Origin: Clostridium_I sp047718555
GTDB lineage: Bacteria > Bacillota > Clostridia > Clostridiales > Clostridiaceae
Direction: 5' to 3'
Assembly: GCF_047718555.1 (NCBI RefSeq)
Contig: NZ_JBDNRK010000018.1
Coordinates: 5,840 to 69,839, forward strand
Length of the DNA: 64,000 nucleotides
Shown in pieces: positions 9,667 through 17,537 of the stretch. Position numbers and translations under genes: made by a program. The first letter of the stretch is position 1, and every line of letters begins with the position of its first letter. The notes under the pieces are model-generated. The model made no database searches and was not told the origin of the DNA. It worked only from the letters and a program-made list of their open reading frames with translations.

Positions 9667-10398
9667 TTATCTTGGTTCAATTTTCTTTCCCTTATCTTTT
9701 AAATAGTTAAGCAGTTCTGTTTTGCTTCTATTTATAATAAGTTTTTCAGGCATATTAATATCATCTAGTATTTTTAATGCAGCATCAAAATTACCAATAT
9801 GAAAACAGGAGTGAGCGTCGCTGTTTAATATTATTCTTACGCCATTTTCTTTACATAGGCGGGCTATTTTTGAACAGGTTTTGTCACTGCCAATTCTTGA
9901 TCTAATAAAAGAACTATTATTTATTTCAATAAGTATATTCTTTTCTTTTGCCTTTTTAACTAATGCCTCTGCATGAATTGGAAAAGCAGGATTACCAGAA
10001 TGACCTATAATGTGTACGTTAGGATTATCCATAGCCTTTAAAAAAGCAGTAGTATTTAAATCAGGATTATCATTTGGCTTCATTACTGGATCATGAATGC
10101 TAGCTATCATAATATCAATCTGTTCCTGTCTATGCAGCGGTAAATCTATATTCCCTTCATAATCAACAATGTTAGCTTCACAGCCATAAAGCATAGTAAC
10201 ACCATAAATTTCTCTTGGCAAAGATTTAAAATTACCAAAATACCACTCATGAGGTGCATCAGGCATATTAGGAGCATGATCTGTAGTACCTAAAACTTCA
10301 AGGCCTATTTCACTGGCATATTTTGCATTTTCCAATAAAGTAGTATAGGCATGACCACTTGCTACAGTATGTGTGTGTATATCAATAGGATATTTCAT
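9667..10398 (-). CDS. PHP-family phosphatase (YcdX-like)
   Basis: Metal-dependent phosphoesterase of the PHP superfamily. The N-terminal motif is IDIHTHTVASGHAYTT (about residue 4). Later metal ligands are in GTTDHAPNMP, GCEANIVD, SIHDPVM, IGHSGNP and LNSDAHSCFHIG. Length and motif spacing fit the YcdX group, which binds three zinc ions. The natural substrate is uncertain. The ATG at 10398 is preferred since GGAAGG lies 8 nt upstream; an in-frame start at 10419 has none. Confidence 0.88.
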   Translation of the reverse strand: MKYPIDIHTHTVASGHAYTTLLENAKYASEIGLEVLGTTDHAPNMPDAPHEWYFGNFKSLPREIYGVTMLYGCEANIVDYEGNIDLPLHRQEQIDIMIASIHDPVMKPNDNPDLNTTAFLKAMDNPNVHIIGHSGNPAFPIHAEALVKKAKEKNILIEINNSSFIRSRIGSDKTCSKIARLCKENGVRIILNSDAHSCFHIGNFDAALKILDDINMPEKLIINRSKTELLNYLKDKGKKIEPR

Positions 10399-10911
10399 AA
10401 ATTGCTTCCTTCCTTTCAATTCCTAAAATATGTTTTAACTTAAAAACCTAAATTTTTATTGAATTCATTAAGTTTCCACTTTAAATTATAACTTAAAAAT
10501 TATTTGTTTGCATGTATTTAAGGTTAATAATTTTATTAAGTGTAAAATTTTTAATAATAACCATGCTGTTAAATATAATATAGTGGAATAATAGATCTCA
10601 AATACATTTAGAAACTTATCTGGATTGTTTACAAAAAATTATCATAATTTAAAGCATTTATGGTCTATTTGTTGAATAATTGCTATAATAGGGATAATGA
10701 GGTAGAAATGATTAGGATAGTATTCTCATATAGTGATGCGTGTAATGTCTAAAATAGGACATGTTGTAGTTAAATAATTAGGCTAATAATGTGAATCTTG
10801 ATATTTAAGTATTTTATTAATGATTAAATTTAAAATAGGTATTACGTATTTTAATATAGTATGGAACAGTAAAAAAATGCGAAGTAAAGATTATTTAAAT
10901 AATACACAGAC
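10399..10911. other. Gene-free region before the cassette-like array
   Basis: I see no gene in these 513 bases. Bases 10781-10805 (GGCTAATAATGTGAA...TTGATATT) recur at 13444-13467 on the far side of the array as GGCTAATAATGTAAA...TTGATATT, so the pair may mark the edges of an inserted segment. A promoter-like TATAAT occurs at 10684. Confidence 0.4.
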
Positions 10912-10923
10912 AAATAGTAATTT
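10912..10923 (+). repeat. Cassette-site right half (site 1)
   Basis: AAATAGTAATTT, the right arm of the hairpin repeat found after each gene of the array. No left arm lies before it, so it is the 5' edge of the array. Confidence 0.55.
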
Positions 10924-10940
10924 TAGAGGGGGGATTTCAA

Positions 10941-11024
10941 GTGAATATTGCCATTTGGATTGCTATAGGTGTTGCTCTTTTTTGCTCTTTAGGTGCTATC
11001 AATAAAAAAGATAAGAAGAAATAA
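10941..11024 (+). CDS. 27-residue single-pass membrane micropeptide
   Basis: A GTG start (10941) follows AGAGGGGGG at good spacing, and the frame ends TAA at 11022-11024. The peptide has one hydrophobic helix (NIAIWIAIGVALFCSLGA, residues 2-19) and a basic tail (NKKDKKK), so it would insert with the tail in the cytosol. The stop overlaps the left arm of the following repeat. It is the first unit of the cassette-like array. No function can be assigned. Confidence 0.55.
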   Translation: MNIAIWIAIGVALFCSLGAINKKDKKK

Positions 11025-11060
11025 ATTCCAATTTTAGGCTGGGTAATAAAATAGAAATTT
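11023..11060 (+). repeat. Cassette-like hairpin site 2
   Basis: Left arm AAATTCCAATTT (11023-11034), 14-nt loop, right arm AAATAGAAATTT (11049-11060). The arms pair with few mismatches. It lies between the micropeptide stop and the ribosome binding site of the next gene. Confidence 0.65.
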
Positions 11061-11075
11061 GAAAAGGAGATTAAA

Positions 11076-11597
11076 ATGGTTTTATTAGTAGTTGATACAC
11101 AAAAGTTAATAACAAATGAAAAATTATATGAATTTGATATGTTTGTATCTAATGTTAAAGAAATAATACATGAGGCTAGAGCAAATAATATTGAAGTAGT
11201 ATATGTACGTCACGATGATGGAATAGGAAATGAATTAACAAAAGGAACTGATGGCTTTGAAATATATGAAAAGTTTCAACCAATAAATGATGAAAAAATA
11301 TTTGATAAAAAGGTTAATAGTGCTTTTAAAGGGACAGGATTATTAGAATATTTAATAGATAAGGGTGAAAAAGATATAATCATTGTAGGGCTTCAAACAG
11401 ATTATTGTATTGATGCTACTATAAAATGTGGATTTGAACATGGATTTAATATTATAGTTCCAGCATATGCAAATACAACAGTTAATAATAAATTTATGTC
11501 ATCAGAACAAAGTTATCAATATTACAATGAATTTATGTGGAATGGCAGATATGCAGAATGTATTGCATTAGATGAAACAATTAAAAGAATGAAATAG
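11076..11597 (+). CDS. Isochorismatase-like cysteine hydrolase
   Basis: Small hydrolase of the isochorismatase/nicotinamidase superfamily, 173 residues. The catalytic triad is visible: Asp8 in LLVVDTQK, Lys in the KKVNSAFKGT region (about 84-90), and Cys in GLQTDYCIDAT (about 107). The superfamily hydrolyses amides or vinyl ethers; the substrate here is unknown. AAGGAG lies 7 nt before the ATG. It is the second unit of the repeat-bounded array, flanked by sites 2 and 3, and has no operon partner of related function. Confidence 0.88.
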   Translation: MVLLVVDTQKLITNEKLYEFDMFVSNVKEIIHEARANNIEVVYVRHDDGIGNELTKGTDGFEIYEKFQPINDEKIFDKKVNSAFKGTGLLEYLIDKGEKDIIIVGLQTDYCIDATIKCGFEHGFNIIVPAYANTTVNNKFMSSEQSYQYYNEFMWNGRYAECIALDETIKRMK

Positions 11598-11599
11598 CT

Positions 11600-11629
11600 A
11601 AATTCCAATTTGAGAATAAATAGTAATTT
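11600..11629 (+). repeat. Cassette-like hairpin site 3 (minimal form)
   Basis: Left arm AAATTCCAATTT (11600-11611), 6-nt loop GAGAAT, right arm AAATAGTAATTT (11618-11629). This is the shortest complete site and begins 2 nt after the hydrolase stop. Confidence 0.7.
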
Positions 11630-11723
11630 AACAATTTTAAAAAATGCTTTGATTTCTATTTTAAATGGTAGTAATCTTGTAATGAACAAGTTATTTATTG
11701 CTTAAAGGAGGAAAATAAAGCAA

Positions 11724-12182
11724 ATGGTGGATATTACAATTGAAAAGATTCCAACGCATAGGATTGCTTACATAAGGCAGATTGGTCCTTATGGAATTAA
11801 CAATGTTCAAACAATGGAAAATATAAAAAAATGGGCAAAATCTAACGATTTATTTAATGACGAATCAATAATTCTTGGAATTGCTCAGGATAATCCTAAG
11901 ACGACTAAACCTGAAAATTGTCGTTATGATACGTGTATTGTTGTTTCAAAGGATTATTTATTAACTGATGAGTATGTAAGGGAAGGTTATATTACTGGAG
12001 GAAAGTATGTGGTTTTTAAAATTAATCATACAGCAGAAGCAGTTCAGAAAGCGTGGAATGATATTTTTCCAGAATTATTAAGACAAGGATATCAATTTGA
12101 TGAAACAAGACCAATCCTAGAAAGGTATATAGTCAAAATGGTTAATAATCATTATTGTGAGATTTGTGTACCAGTATATTAA
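11724..12182 (+). CDS. GyrI-like small-molecule-binding domain protein
   Basis: A 152-residue stand-alone GyrI-like/AraC effector-binding domain (SOUL-type fold). Characteristic segments are VDITIEKIPTHRIAYIRQIGPY at the N-terminus, RYDTCIVV (about 72) and GGKYVVFKINHTAEAVQKAWNDIFPELL (about 92-119). In the family such domains bind toxic or hydrophobic ligands or DNA gyrase, and as single-domain proteins may hydrolyse or sequester them. There is no DNA-binding domain. AAAGGAGG precedes the ATG. It is the third unit of the repeat-bounded array. Confidence 0.85.
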   Translation: MVDITIEKIPTHRIAYIRQIGPYGINNVQTMENIKKWAKSNDLFNDESIILGIAQDNPKTTKPENCRYDTCIVVSKDYLLTDEYVREGYITGGKYVVFKINHTAEAVQKAWNDIFPELLRQGYQFDETRPILERYIVKMVNNHYCEICVPVY

Positions 12183-12195
12183 ATATTAATTGGAT

Positions 12196-12235
12196 AAATT
12201 TCTGATTTAAGGTTCAATATTATAAATAGTAATTT
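12196..12235 (+). repeat. Cassette-like hairpin site 4
   Basis: Diverged left arm AAATTTCTGATTT (12196-12208), a loop close to that of site 5, and intact right arm AAATAGTAATTT (12224-12235). Confidence 0.6.
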
Positions 12236-12249
12236 GCGGAGGCTATATT

Positions 12250-12744
12250 TTGAAAAAGTTATATATGATTGGTGGAACAATGGGAGTGGGGAAAACAACC
12301 GTTTGTAAAATATTAAGGGATAAGTTGCCCAATAGTGTCTTTTTAGATGGTGATTGGTGCTGGAATATGAATCCTTTTCAAGTTACTGAGGAAACTAAGG
12401 CAATGGTAATGAGTAATATTTGTTATTTGCTTAATAATTATATCCATTGTAGTGCTTATGAAAATGTTATTTTCGGATGGGTAATGCATGAGCAGAGCAC
12501 AATAGATACAATTCTTTCTCGAATTGATATTTCAACATGTGATGTGAAATGCATATCTTTAATTTGTAACGAAAATTCACTTGTTCAAAGATTACAGGCA
12601 GATGTTGATAAAGGAATTCGGAAATATGATGTAATAGAGAGAAGTGTGTTCCGAATACCACTTTACGATAGCTTAAATACAATAAAAATCGATGTATCTC
12701 AAATTAAGGCATTACAAGTTGCAGAAAAAATAATGGAATTATAA
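12250..12744 (+). CDS. P-loop nucleotide kinase-like protein
   Basis: A small AAA/P-loop kinase-fold protein of 164 residues. Walker A is GGTMGVGKTT (about residues 8-17), followed by FLDGDWCWNMNPF (about 33), a substrate-site pattern of small-molecule kinases. A lid-like segment ERSVFRIPLYDSL follows late. The TTG start at 12250 is supported by GGAGG. An internal ATG at 12268 would remove part of the first strand. It could phosphorylate a nucleoside or an antibiotic; this is not resolvable from sequence. It is the fourth unit of the repeat-bounded array. Confidence 0.75.
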   Translation: MKKLYMIGGTMGVGKTTVCKILRDKLPNSVFLDGDWCWNMNPFQVTEETKAMVMSNICYLLNNYIHCSAYENVIFGWVMHEQSTIDTILSRIDISTCDVKCISLICNENSLVQRLQADVDKGIRKYDVIERSVFRIPLYDSLNTIKIDVSQIKALQVAEKIMEL

Positions 12745-12749
12745 AGTAC

Positions 12750-12788
12750 AAATTCCAATTTAAGGTTGAGTAATATAAATAGTAATTT
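12750..12788 (+). repeat. Cassette-like hairpin site 5
   Basis: Left arm AAATTCCAATTT (12750-12761), loop AAGGTTGAGTAATAT, right arm AAATAGTAATTT (12777-12788). It begins 5 nt after the kinase stop. Confidence 0.7.
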
Positions 12789-12873
12789 GTGCTACAGTTT
12801 AGAACTGTTGATTATACTGATTATTTTTATAATGTGCAATTATTTTTTATAAAAAGTAAAGGAGAATTTCAGA

Positions 12874-13224
12874 ATGGAGAAACCGCGAGTTTTTACAATG
12901 CCTTTTTCAAGCATCTATACGCTTTATATACAAAAAGCAGAGAAAAAAGGAAGAACAAAAAAAGAAGTAAATGAAATCATTTTTTGGCTTACCGGTTATG
13001 ATGAACACTCATTACAACAACAAATAATTAATAAAGTGGATTTGGAAACGTTCTTTAAACAAGCACCTCACATTAATCCGAATGCTTCGCTCATCAAAGG
13101 AGTAATTTGTGGATATCGGGTGGAAGAAATAGAAGATGAATTAATGCGACAAATCCGATATTTAGATAAATTAATTGATGAGTTAGCAAAAGGCAAGACA
13201 ATGCAAAAAATATTAAGAAAATAA
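12874..13224 (+). CDS. DUF2200 family protein
   Basis: A 116-residue cytosolic protein matching DUF2200: it opens RVFTMPFSSIYTLYIQKAEKKGRTKKEV, then WLTGYDEHSLQQQI, and a conserved NPNASLIKGVICGYRVEEIEDELMRQIRYLDKLIDELAKG. Function is unknown. From memory, family members turn up repeatedly in mobile gene cassettes of integrons, which makes its place as fifth unit of a repeat-bounded array notable. AAGGAG lies 9 nt before the ATG. Confidence 0.85.
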   Translation: MEKPRVFTMPFSSIYTLYIQKAEKKGRTKKEVNEIIFWLTGYDEHSLQQQIINKVDLETFFKQAPHINPNASLIKGVICGYRVEEIEDELMRQIRYLDKLIDELAKGKTMQKILRK

Positions 13225-13254
13225 ATGCTCTTTGATTTTTTGCCTAAATAACTT

Positions 13255-13268
13255 GTTATGATCATAAC
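13255..13268. repeat. Perfect 14-bp palindrome after the DUF2200 gene
   Basis: GTTATGATCATAAC reads the same on both strands and lies 31 nt after the stop. There is no U-run, so it is probably not a terminator. Confidence 0.4.
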
Positions 13269-13278
13269 ACGAAGCAGT

Positions 13279-13420
13279 CAAATTCCAATTTGTCTTGTTG
13301 AACAAAACTAGCATAATATGTGGTATAGTTCATGCATATTTTTCTAAATTTGTGACATTATCCGTATAGGTGTGGAGCTAATAATCTATTATCTAAACTT
13401 CCCATTATCCATATAATTGT
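13279..13420 (+). repeat. Long dispersed repeat, copy 1
   Basis: About 142 bp that recur with roughly four in five identical bases at 18380-18522. Shared blocks include AAATTCCAATTTGTCT, TGCATATTTTTCTAA, TTTGTGACATTATCCGTAT and TTATCCATATAATTG. No coding frame. Confidence 0.7.
13280..13291 (+). repeat. Cassette-site left half (site 6)
   Basis: AAATTCCAATTT without a right arm: it runs into GTCTTGTTGAACAAAAC. This is the 3' edge of the array and the start of a 140-bp sequence repeated at 18380. Confidence 0.6.
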
Positions 13421-13566
13421 CAGTGCTGTTATAATTCTCATAGGGCTAATAATGTAAAGTTGATATTACCAGTAGTAAGCAAAAACCGTCCGTTACACTC
13501 CCAGTTTTCGCAAGGGAGTCTGACTCTTTTAAAGAATTTGGTAATTAAGTGAACAAGTTCTGATTG

Positions 13567-13960
13567 ATAATGAGAGTATTTTTAAGTATGAAGTATGAGA
13601 TTTAACAAATGCTTAAAAGTGGCGGAGGTTCTATCGTCAACGTATTTTCTATTAATGGAATAAAGGCTATGGCCAATTCAGCTACCTATAGTGATACTAA
13701 GTTTGCTGTTCAGATCCTTTCCTTACTAAATTTGCTACATTAGAGGTTGCTCAGCAAAATATTAGAATAAATTCTGTAGCCCCAGGACCAACTCATTCGG
13801 AAATTACTGGGGCAATGCCTGATTGTTTGCTCAGATGATCCCAATTAAAATAATGGGTAATCGAGAAGAAATTGCAAATGGTATTGTATGGCTTCTATCA
13901 AATAAAGCTTCTTTTGTTACTGGCTCAACATTAGTTATGGATGGTGGCTTTATTTCTTAA
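13567..13960 (+). pseudogene. SDR oxidoreductase remnant
   Basis: Fragments of one classical SDR are spread over the + frames: GVFLSMKYEI, a TAA stop, QMLKSGGGSIVNVFSINGI with YSDTK, then after a frameshift TKFATLEVAQQNIRINSVAPGPTHSEI, and after a second frameshift NREEIANGIVWLLSNKASFVTGSTLVMDGGF. The N-terminal nucleotide-binding half is lost. It has at least one nonsense codon and two frameshifts, so it is dead. Confidence 0.85.
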
Positions 13961-14017
13961 TATTGAAGAAAGTCTTTTTAAAGCTATAAAAAAATGTGTG
14001 TTCGATGGAATAATTTA

Positions 14018-14052
14018 AGTAATAAAAAACCCCATCAAAATTTTTTATTACT
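14018..14052. terminator. AT-only inverted repeat downstream of hutD
   Basis: AGTAATAAAAAA (14018-14029) and TTTTTTATTACT (14041-14052) are perfectly complementary around CCCCATCAAAA. It lies between the SDR remnant and the 3' end of the - strand hutD-type gene. It may end transcripts from both, but the stem has almost no GC. Confidence 0.4.
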
Positions 14053-14124
14053 GTAAGTGATGAAACCAACAAAATAGAACAAAGGGATGGGATTTTATGC
14101 AAAAGTAATTTAGAGTTAGATAAG

Positions 14125-14742
14125 CTAATTACGATAAATTATGCTTACTATTATATCAGTAATTTCTGAAGTATTGTTAGAAAGCATAAATTCATGAGTA
14201 TAGCTTGAATTTACACAGTTAATTAAAATTAAATCATTTTTAACAGTTTCAAAAACTTTATCATTAATAGTAGAATTAAATCCACCATTTACAGTGTAAA
14301 AACAAATTGCTGCTAAATCTTTATTTAATGGAGTTTTATATTCGAATTTAAGATGTTTGCTAGGACCAATATTAAGATGAAGTAATTCACCATTATAATT
14401 TTCCCTTGTCATTAAATTAAAAACAGAAGCTTTACCATAAGTTTTAGTTTTCCAATCGCCCATAAAGTCGTCTTGCTCAAAGGAGTTAAGTGGTTTCTTG
14501 TACTTATTTTCATGGTCGAGAGTTATTTTTCCTTCTATAACCATAAATTTACGTGAAACTTTTGGTAGACTACTAAAAGTAGATTCTGGTATATCAATTT
14601 TAGCAACTCCCAACCTCCATAAAAAGTTTTTACTGGCATAATCAGAATTTAGCGGATATGTTGTTAGTTCTGTAGCCATGCCTCCAGACCAAAATGTTGG
14701 CTTATAATTTTCTTGCCTTAGTAATTCTACATTATATTTCAT
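14125..14742 (-). CDS. HutD/Ves family cupin-like protein
   Basis: A 205-residue bicupin-fold protein. Diagnostic segments are WSGGMATELTTYPLNSDYASKNFLWRLGVA (about 19-48), STFSSLPKVSRKFMVIEG (about 54-71) and a late FYTVNGGF. HutD proteins often sit in histidine-use operons and Ves appears in the cold response of E. coli, but the biochemical role is not established. No hut genes are nearby. AGAGGTG precedes the ATG. Confidence 0.85.
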   Translation of the reverse strand: MKYNVELLRQENYKPTFWSGGMATELTTYPLNSDYASKNFLWRLGVAKIDIPESTFSSLPKVSRKFMVIEGKITLDHENKYKKPLNSFEQDDFMGDWKTKTYGKASVFNLMTRENYNGELLHLNIGPSKHLKFEYKTPLNKDLAAICFYTVNGGFNSTINDKVFETVKNDLILINCVNSSYTHEFMLSNNTSEITDIIVSIIYRN

Positions 14743-15028
14743 ATATTAATTACACCTCTTCTTATATATCTTTTATGTTTATTATATTGAAAGATATATA
14801 TATAATCAATTAAGTTAACGTGAGTTCAAAATATTAATTGATTTATAGTTAAAGTTACTAGATATGCTACTAACAGCAGTAAAGTTATTTTAAAAGAATA
14901 ATTACTGTAATGTCGTGGATTTTTATTATTAAGTGGTTTGTGGAAAGAAAATATAATTAATATTAAGTAGATAAGAAAAAAGAAGGCTGATATAATGTTT
15001 TTTAGAATGTTTATAAAGGAGTTATTGA

Positions 15029-15994
15029 ATGAAATACTATTTAGCACCAATGGAAGGAATTACAGGATACATATATAGAAATACTTATGAAAAAATTTTT
15101 CATAATATTGATAAATACTTTACACCTTTTATTGTTTCAAATAGAAGTAGAAGTCTTAAAACTAAAGAATTAAGGGATGTTTTACCTGAAAATAATAAAG
15201 GGATGAATATAGTTCCTCAAATACTTACTAATGATTCAGAAGGTTTTATTAATACTTCTAGAAAACTACAACAATTAGGTTATAATGAGGTTAATTTAAA
15301 TTTAGGATGTCCTGCTGGAACGGTTGTTTCAAAAAATAGAGGCTCAGGATTTCTAGCCAAAAGAGAAGAACTTGATATATTTTTAGATGAAATATTTAAA
15401 ATAGATGATATGAAAATTTCTATAAAAACTAGAATAGGAAAAGATAGTCCAGAAGAATTTTATGAGCTAATAAAAATTTACAATAAATATCCTTTAGAAG
15501 AATTAATTATACATCCAAGAATACAAAAAGATTTTTATGGAAATAAGCCTAATTTACAGGTATTTAAAGATGCATTATCTTTAAGCATTAATCCAGTATG
15601 TTATAATGGGGATATTTTCACTGTTGACGATCATAATAAATTAATGAAAGCTTTTCCAGAAGTAAATACAGTAATGCTAGGAAGAGGGATAATAGCCAAT
15701 CCAGGGTTAATTAATGAGATTAAAAATAATACTTTTGTAGATAAAATAGTATTAAAAGATTTTCATGATGAAATTTTTAATAAATATATAGAATTATTTA
15801 ATGAAGATAGAAATGCAATATTAAGAATGAAAGAACTATGGGGATATATGATTTGCATATTTTCAGATAATAAAAAATATGCTAAAAAAATAAAGAAGTC
15901 ACAAAATTTAAGTGATTATAATAAAGCTGTCTTAAGTTTATTTACGGAGCAGGAAATTATAAAAGGGGCTGGATTATTTAACAATCAATATTAA
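15029..15994 (+). CDS. dus: tRNA-dihydrouridine synthase
   Basis: FMN-dependent enzyme that reduces uridine in the D-loop of tRNA. Visible family motifs are YYLAPMEGITGYIYRN (residue 3 on), VNLNLGCPAGTVVSKNRGSGFL (about 88-109, with the active-site Cys), IKTRIGKDSPEEF (about 134) and VMLGRGIIANPGL (about 217). Length 321 is typical. AAAGGAG precedes the ATG. The next gene starts 32 bp on in the same direction, so the two may be cotranscribed. Confidence 0.92.
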   Translation: MKYYLAPMEGITGYIYRNTYEKIFHNIDKYFTPFIVSNRSRSLKTKELRDVLPENNKGMNIVPQILTNDSEGFINTSRKLQQLGYNEVNLNLGCPAGTVVSKNRGSGFLAKREELDIFLDEIFKIDDMKISIKTRIGKDSPEEFYELIKIYNKYPLEELIIHPRIQKDFYGNKPNLQVFKDALSLSINPVCYNGDIFTVDDHNKLMKAFPEVNTVMLGRGIIANPGLINEIKNNTFVDKIVLKDFHDEIFNKYIELFNEDRNAILRMKELWGYMICIFSDNKKYAKKIKKSQNLSDYNKAVLSLFTEQEIIKGAGLFNNQY

Positions 15995-16026
15995 ATATCA
16001 TTAAGTTAATATTATGGAGAAAAGAA

Positions 16027-16950
16027 ATGAATTATATAGCTATAGATTTTGAAACTGCAAATGAAAAAAGAAATAGTCCATGCTCAATTGGTATTGTAGT
16101 TGTGAAAAATGGACATGTTGTAGAAAAAATACATCATTTAATAAGACCTAAGGAAATGAGATTTATGCCAATTAATATTGGAATCCATGGAATAAGAGCA
16201 GCTATGATTGAGAATGAACCAGAATTTGATAAAGTATGGGGGCAAATTAAGCATCATTTTAATGAGAATTTAGTAATAGCACACAATGCTTCCTTTGATA
16301 TATCAGTTTTAAGAAAGAGTGCAGAGCTTTATGGTATAGAACTGCCTAGTTTTCAATACATTTGTACAATGAAACTTTCTAGAAACTTCTATAAAGGAAT
16401 TGAAAATGCAAAACTAAATACAGTAAATGATTTTTTAGGATATGAGTTTAAGCACCATGATGCGCTATATGATGCCCTCGCCTGTAGTAATATATTGGTT
16501 AATATATCAGAAGAATTAAAGTGTAAGGATATTAACGAAATATCTAAATTAATAGGCGTAACTATTGGAATTGTGACTAGTACTGGATATAAGCCATCGT
16601 CAACTAAAGGCAGAATTCTCAAAATATCTAATAGAATTAATAATCCTAAAAAAGAAAATAAATTTGAAAGATTAGAATATGATGCATTTAAAAATGAAGT
16701 TGTGATATTTACTGGAAAGTTAAATTCTATGTCCAGAGATGAAGCAATGAGATTGGTTAGAAGACTTGGTGGAAACACAGGAAGTTCTGTTACAAGAAAC
16801 ACTACAATATTAGTGACTAATATGAAGGGTATAAAAGATTTACGTAGAGAAGAAATGAGTAATAAGCTTAAAAAAGCAACAGACTTAAATGCAAAAGGCC
16901 AGAATATAAAGTTTTTAAGCGAAGAGGAATTTTTGAAAATACGAGAATAG
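16027..16950 (+). CDS. DnaQ-like 3'-5' exonuclease with C-terminal BRCT domain
   Basis: Exonuclease of the DEDDh class joined to a BRCT domain. Catalytic residues are seen in AIDFETAN (Asp7, Glu9), AHNASFDISVL (about 84-94) and HHDALYDALA (about 140). The BRCT domain (about 220-300) has VVIFTGKLNSMSRDEAMRLVRRLGG and VTRNTTILVTN, as in DNA ligase and DinG-type proteins. This architecture is known in Firmicutes and likely serves repair or editing rather than polymerase III. GGAG lies 8 nt before the ATG. Confidence 0.9.
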   Translation: MNYIAIDFETANEKRNSPCSIGIVVVKNGHVVEKIHHLIRPKEMRFMPINIGIHGIRAAMIENEPEFDKVWGQIKHHFNENLVIAHNASFDISVLRKSAELYGIELPSFQYICTMKLSRNFYKGIENAKLNTVNDFLGYEFKHHDALYDALACSNILVNISEELKCKDINEISKLIGVTIGIVTSTGYKPSSTKGRILKISNRINNPKKENKFERLEYDAFKNEVVIFTGKLNSMSRDEAMRLVRRLGGNTGSSVTRNTTILVTNMKGIKDLRREEMSNKLKKATDLNAKGQNIKFLSEEEFLKIRE

Positions 16951-17058
16951 CTTTAAATTTAGGTTTTGTTCGAGGATGGATTGTTATTTATATTAAGTTG
17001 TTTGGATAGGTCAAAGGAAACATATTTTGAAGAGAAAAGTATAAATGAGGGAAGCAAT

Positions 17059-17460
17059 ATGAAATATTATTTAAGAGGCGAAATCGCCAAAATAGCTGGC
17101 ATTAATGTGGAAACACTAAGATATTATGAAAAGAATAAGTTAATTCCTATTCCTAATAGAACTTCAAAAGGATACAGACTTTATTCAGAAGATATATTAA
17201 TTATTCTTAGTTTTATTAAGAGTGCTAAGAGTGCAGGTTTTACTTTAGAACAAATAAGAAATTTATTTTCAGCTGTTAATGGTGTACATATAGATTTGAA
17301 TTATGTAGAAGAATTAATTGATGAAAAACTTGTAGAAATTAGTGATAAGATTATAGAACTTAAAAGTGTAGAGGAAAATCTAAAGTATATTAAGGAAAAT
17401 TTATATCAACCTCATGAATGTCCATTATGTAATGCATTTAATAATAATTTAGGAAAATAA
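17059..17460 (+). CDS. MerR-family transcriptional regulator
   Basis: The N-terminal winged helix is intact: YYLRGEIAKIAGINVETLRYYEKNKLIPIPNRTSKGYRLYSEDI, followed by a coiled-coil dimerisation helix (about 78-118). The C-terminus carries HECPLCNAF with two Cys, which could bind metal or sense redox. The start at 17059 (AGGGA upstream) gives 133 residues; an upstream TTG at 16966 would add 31 unrelated residues. It lies 77 bp before an EFR1-type gene whose promoter carries a MerR-type operator. Confidence 0.88.
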   Translation: MKYYLRGEIAKIAGINVETLRYYEKNKLIPIPNRTSKGYRLYSEDILIILSFIKSAKSAGFTLEQIRNLFSAVNGVHIDLNYVEELIDEKLVEISDKIIELKSVEENLKYIKENLYQPHECPLCNAFNNNLGK

Positions 17461-17470
17461 TAAAAACTGC

Positions 17471-17502
17471 TTGACTCTGTACCTAAGTACAAGAATTATA
17501 AT
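17471..17502 (+). promoter_or_regulatory. MerR-type promoter of the EFR1 gene
   Basis: The -35 TTGACT (17471-17476) and -10 TATAAT (17497-17502) are 20 bp apart, too long for normal sigma-A contact. The spacer holds the dyad TGTAC-CTAA-GTACA (17478-17491). This long-spacer layout is the hallmark of promoters switched on by MerR proteins through DNA distortion. Confidence 0.75.
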
Positions 17503-17537
17503 TAATTAAAATTATAATTATAATAAGAGGTGTTAGT

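Noticed and set aside
12789..12974. Short frame before the DUF2200 gene
   Set aside because: It overlaps the real gene in another frame, and the good ribosome binding site belongs to the ATG at 12874.
10912..13291. Calling the repeats integron attC sites
   Set aside because: The sites are AT-rich 30-42 bp hairpins without paired RYYYAAC/GTTRRRY cores, and no IntI-type gene is in view. A lone GTTGAAC after the last left arm is not enough.
14826..15050. Hydrophobic frame on the - strand between hutD and dus
   Set aside because: It could encode two membrane helices, but it needs a TTG start inside dus, has no ribosome binding site, and AT-rich antisense DNA often reads as Phe/Leu/Ile.
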